Source: CAYLYM01 sp964387645
GTDB lineage: Bacteria; Calditrichota; Calditrichia; RBG-13-44-9
Length of the DNA: 12,100 nt
NCBI GenBank assembly: GCA_964387645.1
Contig: CAYLYM010000119.1
Coordinates: 1-12,100, forward strand
Direction of reading: 5' to 3'
Position 1 is the first letter of the stretch, and each line of letters opens with the position of its first letter. Both the position numbers and the translations under genes were made by a program. The notes below the pieces were generated by a model, which was not told where the DNA came from, did no database searches, and saw nothing but the letters and a program-made list of their open reading frames with translations. Below, in pieces: positions 1 to 7,685 of this stretch.

Positions 1-252
1 TACATCCAGTCTTCGGCTTCGCTAAAAGAAAAGCGGATAGTTTTAAAAAGCTTAAAAGATAAAGTAAGAAAAAAATACAACGTTTCAATAGCAGAAATCG
101 ACTTTCAAGACAAATGGCAACGTGCCAGATTAGGTATCGTTCAGGTTGGAAATGATTACAATTATATACAAAAAAATATTGACGCTATTTTTAATCTCAT
201 TGAATCACAGAATTCATTGGTAATCATAGATCATAATTTTGAATTTATTTAA
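1..252 (+). CDS. DUF503 (YlxP-like) protein, 5' end cut off by the window
   Basis: Frame 1 is open from the first base to a TAA at 250-252, giving 83 residues. The pattern SLKEKR near the start, then KSLKDKVRKKYNVSIAEID, QDKWQRARLGI and VGND, is the signature of the DUF503 family (YlxP in Bacillus). Family members are about 90-95 residues, so roughly ten N-terminal residues are missing on the left. The function is not firmly known. The gene usually sits between infB and rbfA, and a role around ribosome maturation has been suggested from that position. Here rbfA follows 13 bases after the stop, which fits. Infer that infB lies just left of the window. Confidence 0.85.
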   Translation, partial: YIQSSASLKEKRIVLKSLKDKVRKKYNVSIAEIDFQDKWQRARLGIVQVGNDYNYIQKNIDAIFNLIESQNSLVIIDHNFEFI

Positions 253-265
253 CTGGAAAAAAAAC

Positions 266-649
266 ATGCAATTTGAATCAGTAAGACAGCGGAAATTAGC
301 AGATTTAATTAAAAAGAATGTTAGCCTGATTATAGATAGGAAATTAAAAGACCCTAGAAAAGGTTTTATCACAATTACACAAGCAAAAATTTCCAGGGAT
401 TTACGAATTGTTTCATTATATTACACTGTTTTAGGAAATGAAGAACAACGAAAAGCATCACAACAAGCCCTGGAGAGCGCTAAGAATTTTATTCGAGCGG
501 AATTAGCACCCCAACTTAAGTTACGTTATATTCCTGAATTACGTTTTTTTTACGACGATTCGCTGGATTACTCTGAACACATTGAAAAGCTTTTGAAAAA
601 AATTAAACAAAACAAAGAGGAAAAAAAGAACAATAATCTTATCGATTGA
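266..649 (+). CDS. rbfA: Ribosome-binding factor A (RbfA)
   Basis: The product is 127 residues, the usual length for RbfA, a small KH-fold protein that binds the immature 30S subunit and helps 16S rRNA maturation, especially in the cold. Visible features are an N-terminal helix with RQRKLADLIKKNVSLII, then LKDPRKGFITITQAKISRDLRIVSLYYTVLG, a helix with ALESAKNFIRAELAPQL, and the closing LRYIPELRFFYDDSLDYSEHIEKLL. The last two blocks are typical of the family. A TTG at 239 in the same frame would add nine residues and overlap the DUF503 gene, but family proteins normally begin close to the RQRKLADLI helix, so the ATG at 266 is preferred. No strong Shine-Dalgarno site is visible. The lysine-rich C-terminal tail (EEKKNNN) is common in this family. 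Confidence 0.93.
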   Translation: MQFESVRQRKLADLIKKNVSLIIDRKLKDPRKGFITITQAKISRDLRIVSLYYTVLGNEEQRKASQQALESAKNFIRAELAPQLKLRYIPELRFFYDDSLDYSEHIEKLLKKIKQNKEEKKNNNLID

Positions 650-724
650 TTTTATTAACAAAAAACTATTAAAAATTTCAAAATGCAATTAAAAAAAGAT
701 TAAGTAATTTTACTATTGAATGGG

Positions 725-1417
725 ATGATTCAAATCGTCGAAGGCGGCTATATTGCAAACATTAATAAACCAAGAAATTGGACATCTTTTGATGTTGTAA
801 AAAAGATACGTAAACTCACCCAAATCAAAAAAGTTGGTCACGCTGGTACCTTAGATCCATTCGCCACAGGTGTTTTACTCATTCTCCTGGGTAAAGCCAC
901 TAAACAAATGAACCAGTTTCTTCAGCTTCCCAAAAAATATTGCGCTTCGCTACAACTAGGCTTTCGAACCGATACCTTAGATGTTACTGGTAAAATCGTT
1001 GAAGAAAAGCCTGTTCCTTCATTAGATGAATTCAATGTTCGAAATGTTCTTGAAACTTTTCGAGGCAAAATTCGACAGCGAATACCAGAATTTTCAGCGG
1101 CTAAAACAAATGGACAGCGATTTTATGATTTAGCACGGCAGGGTAAAAAAATTCCTTTACGTTTTAAAACAGTAGAAATTTTTGACATTGACTTATTAAA
1201 CTTTGATTCAAACATTGCAGAATTTGAGGTTTTATGCAGCAGCGGAACATATATTCGCGTTTTAGGTTCAGACATAGCAGAAAAATTAGGAACAGTTGGA
1301 TATTTAAAAGATTTAACACGAACGGCAATCGGTGAATACAACATTGATGAGGCCATCGAAATTAATGAATTTCAACAAAAGTGGGAAGAGATAAAAAACT
1401 ATGCAAATATACCGTAG
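725..1417 (+). CDS. truB: tRNA pseudouridine(55) synthase TruB, short form
   Basis: The enzyme isomerises U55 in the T-loop of tRNAs to pseudouridine. Counting from the ATG at 725, the catalytic block GHAGTLDP is at residues 38-45, with the catalytic Asp at 44. It is preceded by NKPRNWTSFDVV and followed by FATGVLLILLGKATK. Further family blocks are YCASLQLGFRTDTLDVTG and CSSGTYIRVLGSDIAEKLGT. The protein is 230 residues and stops shortly after the catalytic domain (LTRTAIGEYNIDEAI), so it lacks the C-terminal PUA-type domain seen in the roughly 310-residue E. coli and Bacillus enzymes. Short forms are typical of Bacteroidota and relatives. A TTG at 716 would add three residues and cannot be excluded; neither start has a good Shine-Dalgarno site. 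The gene overlaps ribF by 17 bases. Confidence 0.93.
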   Translation: MIQIVEGGYIANINKPRNWTSFDVVKKIRKLTQIKKVGHAGTLDPFATGVLLILLGKATKQMNQFLQLPKKYCASLQLGFRTDTLDVTGKIVEEKPVPSLDEFNVRNVLETFRGKIRQRIPEFSAAKTNGQRFYDLARQGKKIPLRFKTVEIFDIDLLNFDSNIAEFEVLCSSGTYIRVLGSDIAEKLGTVGYLKDLTRTAIGEYNIDEAIEINEFQQKWEEIKNYANIP

Positions 1418-2324
1418 TATCGAAGAAGCTCAAATAGATTGTCCTACTGTTATAACCGTTGGCACCTTCGACGGGTTGCATTTGGGTCATCAACAAATTA
1501 TTGATAGACTAAGAGAACAAGCAGAAGAAAATGATTGCTTACAATTACTGATAACTTTTCATCCTCATCCCAAAACAGTGGTGGGCCTACAAGAGAAAAA
1601 GAAAATTCAACTATTAACTACGCTGGATGAAAAACTTGATGTTTTAGAGAAATTAAAAGTTCAGGCCACTCTTGTCATCCCTTTCACACAAGAATTCTCA
1701 CAAACTAGTTACCAGGACTTTGTAAAAAAAATTTTATTTGAGCGTTTAAAGGTAAGAGCCATGGTCATTGGTTATGATCATGCTTTTGGTCACAACCGCC
1801 AGGGGCATCCAGAACAACTTAAAGCAATTAGTCGGGAATTGGGATTTTCTGTAACTGTAGTTGAACCTTATATAATTGATGGAGAAATAGTGAGTAGTAC
1901 CAGAATTCGTGAATATCTTTTTGATGGACAAGTTGAGAAGGCAAATAAACTGCTTGGACGGCCTTATTCTCTTCATGGTAAAGTAATTAAAGGAGATCGA
2001 AGAGGCCATGTAATTGGTTTCCCTACTGCTAATATACACGTTGAAAACCCATATAAATTAATTCCTCGCCAGGGAGTTTACGCAGTAGATGTTTATATCG
2101 AAAGGAAAAAATATCGTGGTATGATGAATATTGGATACAGACCTACCTTTAATTTTGATCCCTTGACTTTAGAAACGCATATAATTAATTTTTCTGGTTC
2201 TTTATATAATAAACCGATCGAAGTTGAATTCCTCAAATTCGTTCGGGAGGAAAAGAAATTTTTTAGTGAGAATGAACTTAGAAAACAATTAATAGCTGAT
2301 AAAAAAATTTGTAGTGAAATATAA
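1401..2324 (+). CDS. ribF: Bifunctional riboflavin kinase / FAD synthetase (RibF)
   Basis: The cytoplasmic enzyme phosphorylates riboflavin to FMN and then adenylylates FMN to FAD. The 307 residues match the usual length. The N-terminal adenylyltransferase domain (about 1-180) has GTFDGLHLGH at 21-30, HPHP at 54-57, GYDHAFG at 124-130 and the SSTRIR block at 165-170. The C-terminal kinase domain (about 185-305) has GRPYSLHGKV, GFPTAN at 206-211, GVYAV, NIGYRPT at 243-249 and LETH with the likely catalytic Glu at 258. All key residues look intact. Its ATG lies inside truB, which suggests coupled translation. Fifteen bases separate it from rpsO downstream. Confidence 0.96.
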   Translation: MQIYRSIEEAQIDCPTVITVGTFDGLHLGHQQIIDRLREQAEENDCLQLLITFHPHPKTVVGLQEKKKIQLLTTLDEKLDVLEKLKVQATLVIPFTQEFSQTSYQDFVKKILFERLKVRAMVIGYDHAFGHNRQGHPEQLKAISRELGFSVTVVEPYIIDGEIVSSTRIREYLFDGQVEKANKLLGRPYSLHGKVIKGDRRGHVIGFPTANIHVENPYKLIPRQGVYAVDVYIERKKYRGMMNIGYRPTFNFDPLTLETHIINFSGSLYNKPIEVEFLKFVREEKKFFSENELRKQLIADKKICSEI

Positions 2325-2338
2325 GTACGGAGGAACTG

Positions 2339-2608
2339 ATGTCCTTATCGAGTGAAGAAAAACGTGAGATCATTAAAAAATTTGGTGGAGATGAAAAAAA
2401 CACCGGTAAAACCGAGGTTCAGGTAGCGCTTATTACCCGACGCATTGTTGAATTGACAGAACATTTAAAACAACATCCCAAAGATCATCATTCTCGCCGT
2501 GGCTTGTTGAAACTGGTGGGACAGCGCCGTCGATTACTCAATTATTTAATTAAAAAGGATATTAATAGATATCGCGCTCTTATCCAGGAATTGGGTCTGA
2601 GAAGATAA
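2339..2608 (+). CDS. rpsO: 30S ribosomal protein S15
   Basis: At 89 residues the protein has the standard length of bacterial S15, a primary 16S rRNA-binding protein of the small-subunit platform. Clear family blocks are TGKTEVQVALITRRIVELTEHLKQHPKDHHSRRGLL, with the His/Asp and SRRGLL rRNA contacts, then LVGQRRRLLNYL, and the end DINRYRALIQELGLRR. The ATG follows a strong GGAGG at 2329-2333 with a five-base spacer. The 5' side holds only 14 bases before ribF, so no separate promoter or S15 autoregulatory pseudoknot is apparent. The rpsO-pnp pairing is one of the most conserved in bacteria. Confidence 0.97.
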   Translation: MSLSSEEKREIIKKFGGDEKNTGKTEVQVALITRRIVELTEHLKQHPKDHHSRRGLLKLVGQRRRLLNYLIKKDINRYRALIQELGLRR

Positions 2609-2627
2609 TTGGAGTTAAGGAGGTTCA

Positions 2628-4730
2628 ATGGTTATTCAAAAAGAAAAAGAAATTGGTGGAAGAAAACTTATTATTGAAGTTGGTAAGCTTGCTAAGCAAG
2701 CTCATGGCTCTGCCGTAGTACGTTACGCAGATACAATGGTACTTGTAGCTGCAACACGCAGTAAAGAGCCACGAGAAGACATTGATTTTTTTCCGCTTTC
2801 GGTTGAGTATCAAGAAAGAACTTATGCTGCTGGCAAAATTCCCGGTGGGTTCTACAAACGCGAAGGTAAACCCACGGAAAAAGAAATTTTAAGCGCTCGA
2901 CTTATCGATCGTCCCCTTCGTCCCTTATTTCCGGATCATTACCGAAACGATACCCAGATCGCTGTTTTTGTAATTAGTAGTGACAGGGAAAACGAGGCAG
3001 ATATTTTGGGTACTATTGGTGCCTCGGTCGCTCTATCGATATCCGATATTCCCTTTCTTGGTCCAATCGCAGCGGTACGGGTTGGCAAAATTGGTTCTGA
3101 TTTTATTATCAATCCAACTTTTACGCAATTAGAAGAAAGTGAGATGGATCTCGTTATAGCCGGTACAGAAGAATCGATAATGATGGTGGAAGGAGAAGCG
3201 CTCGAAATCTCTGAAAAAGAAATGGTAGAAGCCCTGCAATTCGGCCATAAATATATTCGAGAAATAATCGAACTTGAGAAAGAAATCATTGCTCAGTTTC
3301 CTGTTGAAAAATTGGAAGTGAATCCGCCCGAAATTCCTAAAGGACTACAAGAGAGAGTGGATAAACTGGCCAGGACAAAAATCAAAGAAGCCATACAAAT
3401 CGTCGAAAAAAAAGCCCGGCACAATCGGCTTGATGAAATAAAAACAGAGGTTCTCGAAAATTTAGGTGAAGAGTTCGAGCCCTTCCAATTACACATTAAA
3501 AACCTGTTACATGATATTGAGAAAGATGAAGTGCGGGCAATGGTCATTAAAGAAAATCGCCGACTGGATGGGCGCGGATTAGATGATCTTCGTGAAATCT
3601 CCTGCGAGGTTGGAATATTACCCAGAGCACATGGCTCCGCTTTGTTTACTCGTGGGCAAACTCAAAGTTTGGGTGTTACAACACTGGGAACCAAAATTGA
3701 TGAACAAATTGTCGAAAGTTTAGAGGGAGAAAGCAGCAAGAGTTACATGCTTCATTACAACTTTCCCCCATTTAGTGTTGGAGAAGTAAAACCTTATCGG
3801 GGACCGAGCCGCCGAGATATTGGACATGGCAACCTGGCAGAACGGGCTCTAAAACCAGTTCTTCCCAGCGAAGAATCTTTCCCTTACACCATCAGAATAG
3901 TTTCAGATATTTTAGAATCGAATGGTTCTTCTTCCATGGCCACAGTCTGCTCTGGATCTATGAGTTTAATGGATGCAGGTGTACCCACTAAATGTCATGT
4001 GGCTGGAATTGCCATGGGACTGATCAAGGAGGATAATGAAATACGAATTTTAACAGACATCTTAGGCGATGAGGACCATTTAGGCGATATGGATTTCAAG
4101 GTTGCAGGAACCAGCGAAGGAATTACCGCTTTCCAGATGGATATTAAAATTTCTGGTATTAGTTTCGATATCATGAAAGAAGCTCTGGAAAAGGCCCGTG
4201 TCGCCCGCATGAAAATTTTAGAAATAATGTCTAAAGCTATCGACAAACCAAGAACCGAAATTTCTCGTTACGCGCCCAGAATATTAACTATGATGATTCC
4301 CACAGAAAAAATTGGTGAAGTTATTGGACCTGCCGGTAAAACCATCCGTGGCATTATCGAAGCAACTGGAGCTAAAATAGATATCGAAGATTCCGGATAC
4401 ACTGTTATCGCATCTCCAGACGTAGAAATGGCAGAAAAAGCAAAAAAAATGATTGAAGCAGTTATCGTTGAACCAGAAGTTGGAAAATCTTACGAAGCTA
4501 CTATTAAACGCATTATGAACTTTGGCGCTTTTGCTGAATTCTTACCAGGAAAGGAAGGATTGATCCATATTTCAGAGCTGGATACCCGAAGAGTTGGCAA
4601 TGTAAGAGATATCGTAAAAATAGGCGATAAAGTACATGTCATCTTAAAAGAAATCGATAAAGAAGGTCGTTTTAACCTAAGTCGAAAGGAATATCTTCGA
4701 AAAAAAGAACAAAGTAAATATCGAAAATAA
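2628..4730 (+). CDS. pnp: Polyribonucleotide nucleotidyltransferase (PNPase)
   Basis: PNPase is a trimeric 3'-to-5' phosphorolytic exoribonuclease that degrades RNA with phosphate and can also add tails. The 700 residues match the family. The first RNase PH domain covers about 10-230, the all-helical linker about 240-305, and the second, catalytic RNase PH domain about 310-530. The catalytic Asp pair corresponding to E. coli 486/492 lies in the block GDEDHLGDMD, at 481 and 487 here. A KH domain follows at about 555-615 with its GPAGK loop at 567-571, then an S1 domain at about 618-690 (GAFAEFLPGKEGLIHISEL). The start is fixed by AAGGAGG at 2617-2623, four bases ahead of the ATG. The gene is intact and is the last of the cluster. 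Confidence 0.98.
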   Translation: MVIQKEKEIGGRKLIIEVGKLAKQAHGSAVVRYADTMVLVAATRSKEPREDIDFFPLSVEYQERTYAAGKIPGGFYKREGKPTEKEILSARLIDRPLRPLFPDHYRNDTQIAVFVISSDRENEADILGTIGASVALSISDIPFLGPIAAVRVGKIGSDFIINPTFTQLEESEMDLVIAGTEESIMMVEGEALEISEKEMVEALQFGHKYIREIIELEKEIIAQFPVEKLEVNPPEIPKGLQERVDKLARTKIKEAIQIVEKKARHNRLDEIKTEVLENLGEEFEPFQLHIKNLLHDIEKDEVRAMVIKENRRLDGRGLDDLREISCEVGILPRAHGSALFTRGQTQSLGVTTLGTKIDEQIVESLEGESSKSYMLHYNFPPFSVGEVKPYRGPSRRDIGHGNLAERALKPVLPSEESFPYTIRIVSDILESNGSSSMATVCSGSMSLMDAGVPTKCHVAGIAMGLIKEDNEIRILTDILGDEDHLGDMDFKVAGTSEGITAFQMDIKISGISFDIMKEALEKARVARMKILEIMSKAIDKPRTEISRYAPRILTMMIPTEKIGEVIGPAGKTIRGIIEATGAKIDIEDSGYTVIASPDVEMAEKAKKMIEAVIVEPEVGKSYEATIKRIMNFGAFAEFLPGKEGLIHISELDTRRVGNVRDIVKIGDKVHVILKEIDKEGRFNLSRKEYLRKKEQSKYRK

Positions 4731-4758
4731 TATTATAGCAATTATAAACTACTTATAC

Positions 4759-4778
4759 AGAGCCGAGGGTCTTTTTTT
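4759..4778 (+). terminator. Possible short Rho-independent terminator after pnp
   Basis: The sequence AGA(G)CC-GAG-GGTCT can fold into a five-pair hairpin with one bulged G and a three-base loop, followed directly by seven T. It lies 28 bases after the pnp stop. The stem is short and the energy is marginal, but an almost identical design occurs at 9019-9036 after another gene. The rest of the 4731-5016 gap is A/T-rich; I see no gene or convincing promoter in it. Confidence 0.4.
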
Positions 4779-5016
4779 ATCTTTTACATGGTACATAAAA
4801 ACTAAATGCAAACTTATCATGAAAATTTCTCTCTACTTAAATCTCATCCAAAACTTCATTATTAATTATAATTTAGAAAATAAATACATACCCAAAATAG
4901 AAATGAAATAACTTATTCAATTCTTATGAGAAAACCAAAAAATTGATAATTCTTCTTTGTAACTTTTGAACGATTTTTTTTAAATTAAGTAGCATTATTA
5001 GAAAAATATTGAGATT

Positions 5017-6258
5017 ATGGTTTATTCACAATATAACAAAACAATTTTGCCCAATGGATTAACTATTGTTAGCGAAAAGATTCCCTCGGTACGCTCAGTA
5101 TCAGTGGGAGTTTGGGTTAAAGCGGGCAGTCGACATGAAATAAAATCTAATAATGGTGTTGCACATTTTCTGGAACACATGCTCTTCAAGGGTACCACCA
5201 ATAGATCGGCACGGGACATAGCTCAGAGCCTTGAATCAGTAGGCGGATATTTAAATGCTTTTACAGCGAAAGAATTTACTTGTTTCTATTCAGAAATTTT
5301 GGATGAATACTTACCCCGGGCTGTAGATGTTTTATCAGATATGCTTTGCAATTCTATTTTTGCTCCTAAAGATATAGAGAAAGAACGCCAGGTAATCCTA
5401 GACGAAATTGATAGTGTAGAAGACACACCAGATGATCTGGTTCAGGAAGTGTTTGTGGAAAAACTTTTTCCGGGAAATAGTTTGGGTTATCCTATCCTGG
5501 GTTCCAAAGAAACAGTTTCTCAACTCACTAGGGACAGGATTTTGGATTTCTACAACCAACATTATATTGCAAGCAATACCATTATAGCTGCGGCTGGTAA
5601 CCTTGACCATAACTATCTGGTTGAGTTATGTGAGAAAAAATTTCACTTATCTAGCCGACCTAATAGAAACCATGAAGTTCCGCCTCAAAAATTCGGTCGA
5701 GGGGACTTTATTATCGATCGAACTGTAAATCAGGCTCATATTTGCGTAGGAACTGTGGGGCTTCCGTATGCTCATCATCAAAAATACGAATTGTTATTAT
5801 TAAATACTTTATTGGGGGTAGGAATGGGATCTCGCCTTTTTCAAAACATTCGAGAAAAGCACGGAATGGCTTATTCTATTTATTCTTTCCTGGATTTTTT
5901 TAAAGATAATGGATTAATAGCTATTTACTTGGGTACAGAAAAAAATAAAACTTCTAAAGCACTAAAACTACTTGACAAAGAAATATCTAAGCTCAAAAAG
6001 AAGCCTATTTCTAAAAAAGAACTTAATCAGGTTAAATCCCAACTAAAGGGTAACCTGGTTTTAGGATTAGAAAGCACTGCCCGGAGAATGAGTCGACTGG
6101 CTAAAATGGAAGTCTATTTGCAAAAATTTCAAGATATTGATCAGGTTATAGAGGATATCAATAGGGTTTCCCATGAAAGTATTACAGAACTTATACAACA
6201 TATTTTAGACTCCGATAGAATGTTACGTGTTATGTTTATCCCTAAAAACATTAATTAA
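5017..6258 (+). CDS. M16 family zinc peptidase (processing-peptidase-like)
   Basis: At 413 residues this is a single-chain M16B peptidase, related to mitochondrial processing peptidase beta and Bacillus MlpA/YmxG. The inverted zinc motif HxxEH is HFLEH at 50-54 (His50, Glu53, His54), and the third zinc ligand is Glu130 in LDEIDSVEDT, at the expected spacing of about 76 residues after His54. The C-terminal half carries the family block GSRLFQNIREKHGMAYSIYSF, whose Arg and Tyr help bind substrate. So the enzyme is probably active and acts on peptides, likely as a homodimer. No signal peptide is visible, so it is probably cytoplasmic; its real substrate is unknown. M16 genes often follow pnp, as here. 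The ATG at 5017 has no clear Shine-Dalgarno site. Confidence 0.93.
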   Translation: MVYSQYNKTILPNGLTIVSEKIPSVRSVSVGVWVKAGSRHEIKSNNGVAHFLEHMLFKGTTNRSARDIAQSLESVGGYLNAFTAKEFTCFYSEILDEYLPRAVDVLSDMLCNSIFAPKDIEKERQVILDEIDSVEDTPDDLVQEVFVEKLFPGNSLGYPILGSKETVSQLTRDRILDFYNQHYIASNTIIAAAGNLDHNYLVELCEKKFHLSSRPNRNHEVPPQKFGRGDFIIDRTVNQAHICVGTVGLPYAHHQKYELLLLNTLLGVGMGSRLFQNIREKHGMAYSIYSFLDFFKDNGLIAIYLGTEKNKTSKALKLLDKEISKLKKKPISKKELNQVKSQLKGNLVLGLESTARRMSRLAKMEVYLQKFQDIDQVIEDINRVSHESITELIQHILDSDRMLRVMFIPKNIN

Positions 6259-6270
6259 ATTTCTATTAAA

Positions 6271-6308
6271 AGGTTTTAATTAAAATGTTAATTCATTAAT
6301 TAAAACTT
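6271..6308. repeat. A/T-rich inverted repeat just after the M16 peptidase gene
   Basis: GTTTTAATTAA at 6273-6283 is perfectly complementary to TTAATTAAAAC at 6296-6306, with a 12-base spacer; a wobble pair and an A-T pair extend it to 13 pairs. It begins 13 bases after the stop codon. The stem is nearly all A/T and lacks a T-tract on the + strand, so it may be a weak terminator, a 3' mRNA stabiliser or simply base-composition chance. CATTAATTAAA also occurs twice as a direct repeat (6249-6259 and 6294-6304). Confidence 0.35.
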
Positions 6309-6407
6309 AAATAAAATTCCTACCCAAAAAGTTTTCAATTTATTAAGATAAGATAAAATATAATAAATTGTTGGTAATAGAATATCAGTTAAAATAAATA
6401 CATAATT

Positions 6408-6485
6408 AAGGAGCAAAAACCTGATAAAAATAAAAAAATTTACAATATGAATTAAAAAGTTTAAATTTAAAAGCAATATCAGGTT
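6408..6485 (+). promoter_or_regulatory. Possible structured leader upstream of the oxidoreductase gene
   Basis: The 293-base gap before 6552 is A/T-rich and has no ORF of note. Within it an orphan Shine-Dalgarno-like AAGGAG (6408-6413) is followed seven bases later by a CTG that would open a nine-codon peptide ending at TGA. AACCTGATA (6418-6426) and TATCAGGTT (6477-6485) form a perfect nine-base inverted repeat spanning this mini-ORF. The arrangement could be a leader hairpin or attenuator for the gene at 6552, but CTG is a rare start and the repeat arms are 50 bases apart. This is a weak call based on sequence alone. Confidence 0.25.
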
Positions 6486-6551
6486 AAACTTTCAGAGAAG
6501 GGTAAAAAGATAATCGTTATTTTTTAGATTAAAATAAATAAGGGAAGAAAA

Positions 6552-7685
6552 ATGATTTTTGGAATACCGAAAGAAATTCGGGGACAAGAAAGGCGAGTGG
6601 GAGCAATGCCCTTTCTTGTTAAAGAACTAGTTAAACGAGGTCATCAAGTTTTATTAGAAACAGGTGCTGGTGAATATTGCGAGGCCCCTGATTCAAGATA
6701 TGAACGATTCGGAGCGTCTGTTGTGCCATCAGCAGAAAAACTTTATTCACAAGCTGATGTTATTCTTAAAGTTCGAGAACCTAAACCAGTAGAGTACGAT
6801 CTAATTAGACCAGATCAGGCCATATTTGCTTATTTTCATTTTTTAAACAATCCAGAATTACTGAAAGCTTTAGCTGCAAGAGGATGTACCTGCTTAGCCT
6901 ATGATTTTGTGGAAGATGAAAGTGGTCAGAATCCTCTTGTAATACCCATAAGCCATATTACAGGGCAGATGGCAGTAATTAATGGAGCATTTTATTTGCA
7001 AAAACATAATGGTGGAAGAGGAATTGTGTTGGGTCGTGTCACTGGTTCACCTCCTGCTAAAGTAACAATCCTTGGAGCAGGCAATGTTGGTAAAGAAGCG
7101 GCCAAAACTGCAGCAAGATTAGGAGCCGAAGTTTTTGCATTAGACAAAAACTACAGTAGGCTTAAAGAAATTGATACATTAGGTATTTCTAACATCACTA
7201 CTTTAATTTATTCTGATGAAATTCTTCTGGACTTGATTAAAGAAACGGATTTATTGATTTCATGTATCCAAGTTTATAACCAACCTACACCAAAAATTAT
7301 TACTCAGGAAATGGTTAAAACAATGAGGCCAGGATCTGTTATTGTAGAAGTTGACATTGACCTGGGAGGCAGCGTAGAAACTGGAAAAATGACTAACCAC
7401 GAGAACCCAACTTTTATTGTAGATGGGGTTGTTCATTATTGTGTATCTAATATAACATCGACTGTACCAATAATCGCTTCAAGGGGTATAAGCGCGGCAA
7501 TGATGCCATACATGATAGAAATTGCTGAAAAAGGGCTGGAAACGGCATTACTTGAAGATCACGGTTTGGCCAAAGGCATTGCAATCTATAAAGGGCATAT
7601 TGTTAAGCCTTCTTTAGCAAAAATTGCAAAACTTCCTTGTGCAAATCTTCAAGAAAAGATCAAGGAACTCAATTGGCAAAAATAA
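6552..7685 (+). CDS. Alanine dehydrogenase / transhydrogenase-family oxidoreductase with Lys75 replaced by Arg
   Basis: The 377-residue protein aligns by eye along its whole length with bacterial L-alanine dehydrogenases, which interconvert alanine and pyruvate with NAD. The N-terminal catalytic domain starts GIPKEI with Arg15; the Rossmann domain has GAGNVG at 175-180 and Asp198 for the NAD ribose; Asp270 lies in DIDLGG and Asn300 in the loop that is NMP in true alanine dehydrogenases and NIT here. His96 (YFHFL) is kept. The block KVKEP, whose second Lys (75) binds the substrate carbonyl, reads KVREP, so Arg75 replaces Lys75. The loop usually VLIPGAKAPK is CIQVYNQPTPK. The substrate may therefore differ; saccharopine dehydrogenase and carboxyethyl-ornithine synthase are related families. 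AGGGAAG at 6541-6547 precedes the ATG. The 3' end overlaps the deacetylase gene. Confidence 0.85.
   Translation: MIFGIPKEIRGQERRVGAMPFLVKELVKRGHQVLLETGAGEYCEAPDSRYERFGASVVPSAEKLYSQADVILKVREPKPVEYDLIRPDQAIFAYFHFLNNPELLKALAARGCTCLAYDFVEDESGQNPLVIPISHITGQMAVINGAFYLQKHNGGRGIVLGRVTGSPPAKVTILGAGNVGKEAAKTAARLGAEVFALDKNYSRLKEIDTLGISNITTLIYSDEILLDLIKETDLLISCIQVYNQPTPKIITQEMVKTMRPGSVIVEVDIDLGGSVETGKMTNHENPTFIVDGVVHYCVSNITSTVPIIASRGISAAMMPYMIEIAEKGLETALLEDHGLAKGIAIYKGHIVKPSLAKIAKLPCANLQEKIKELNWQK
7662..7666 (+). promoter_or_regulatory. Shine-Dalgarno site that decides the deacetylase start
   Basis: AAGGA lies inside the last codons of the oxidoreductase gene, six bases before an in-frame TTG at 7673. 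The more upstream TTG at 7637 has no such site. This supports starting the deacetylase at 7673. Confidence 0.6.

Noticed and set aside
239..265. TTG start for rbfA that would overlap the DUF503 gene
   Set aside because: The added residues are outside the conserved RbfA start, and an ATG at 266 gives the usual family length.
4819..4911. A 30-codon + strand ORF in the gap after pnp
   Set aside because: It has no ribosome site, its residues are dominated by Asn, Ile and Lys as expected from A/T-rich DNA, and it matches no family I know.
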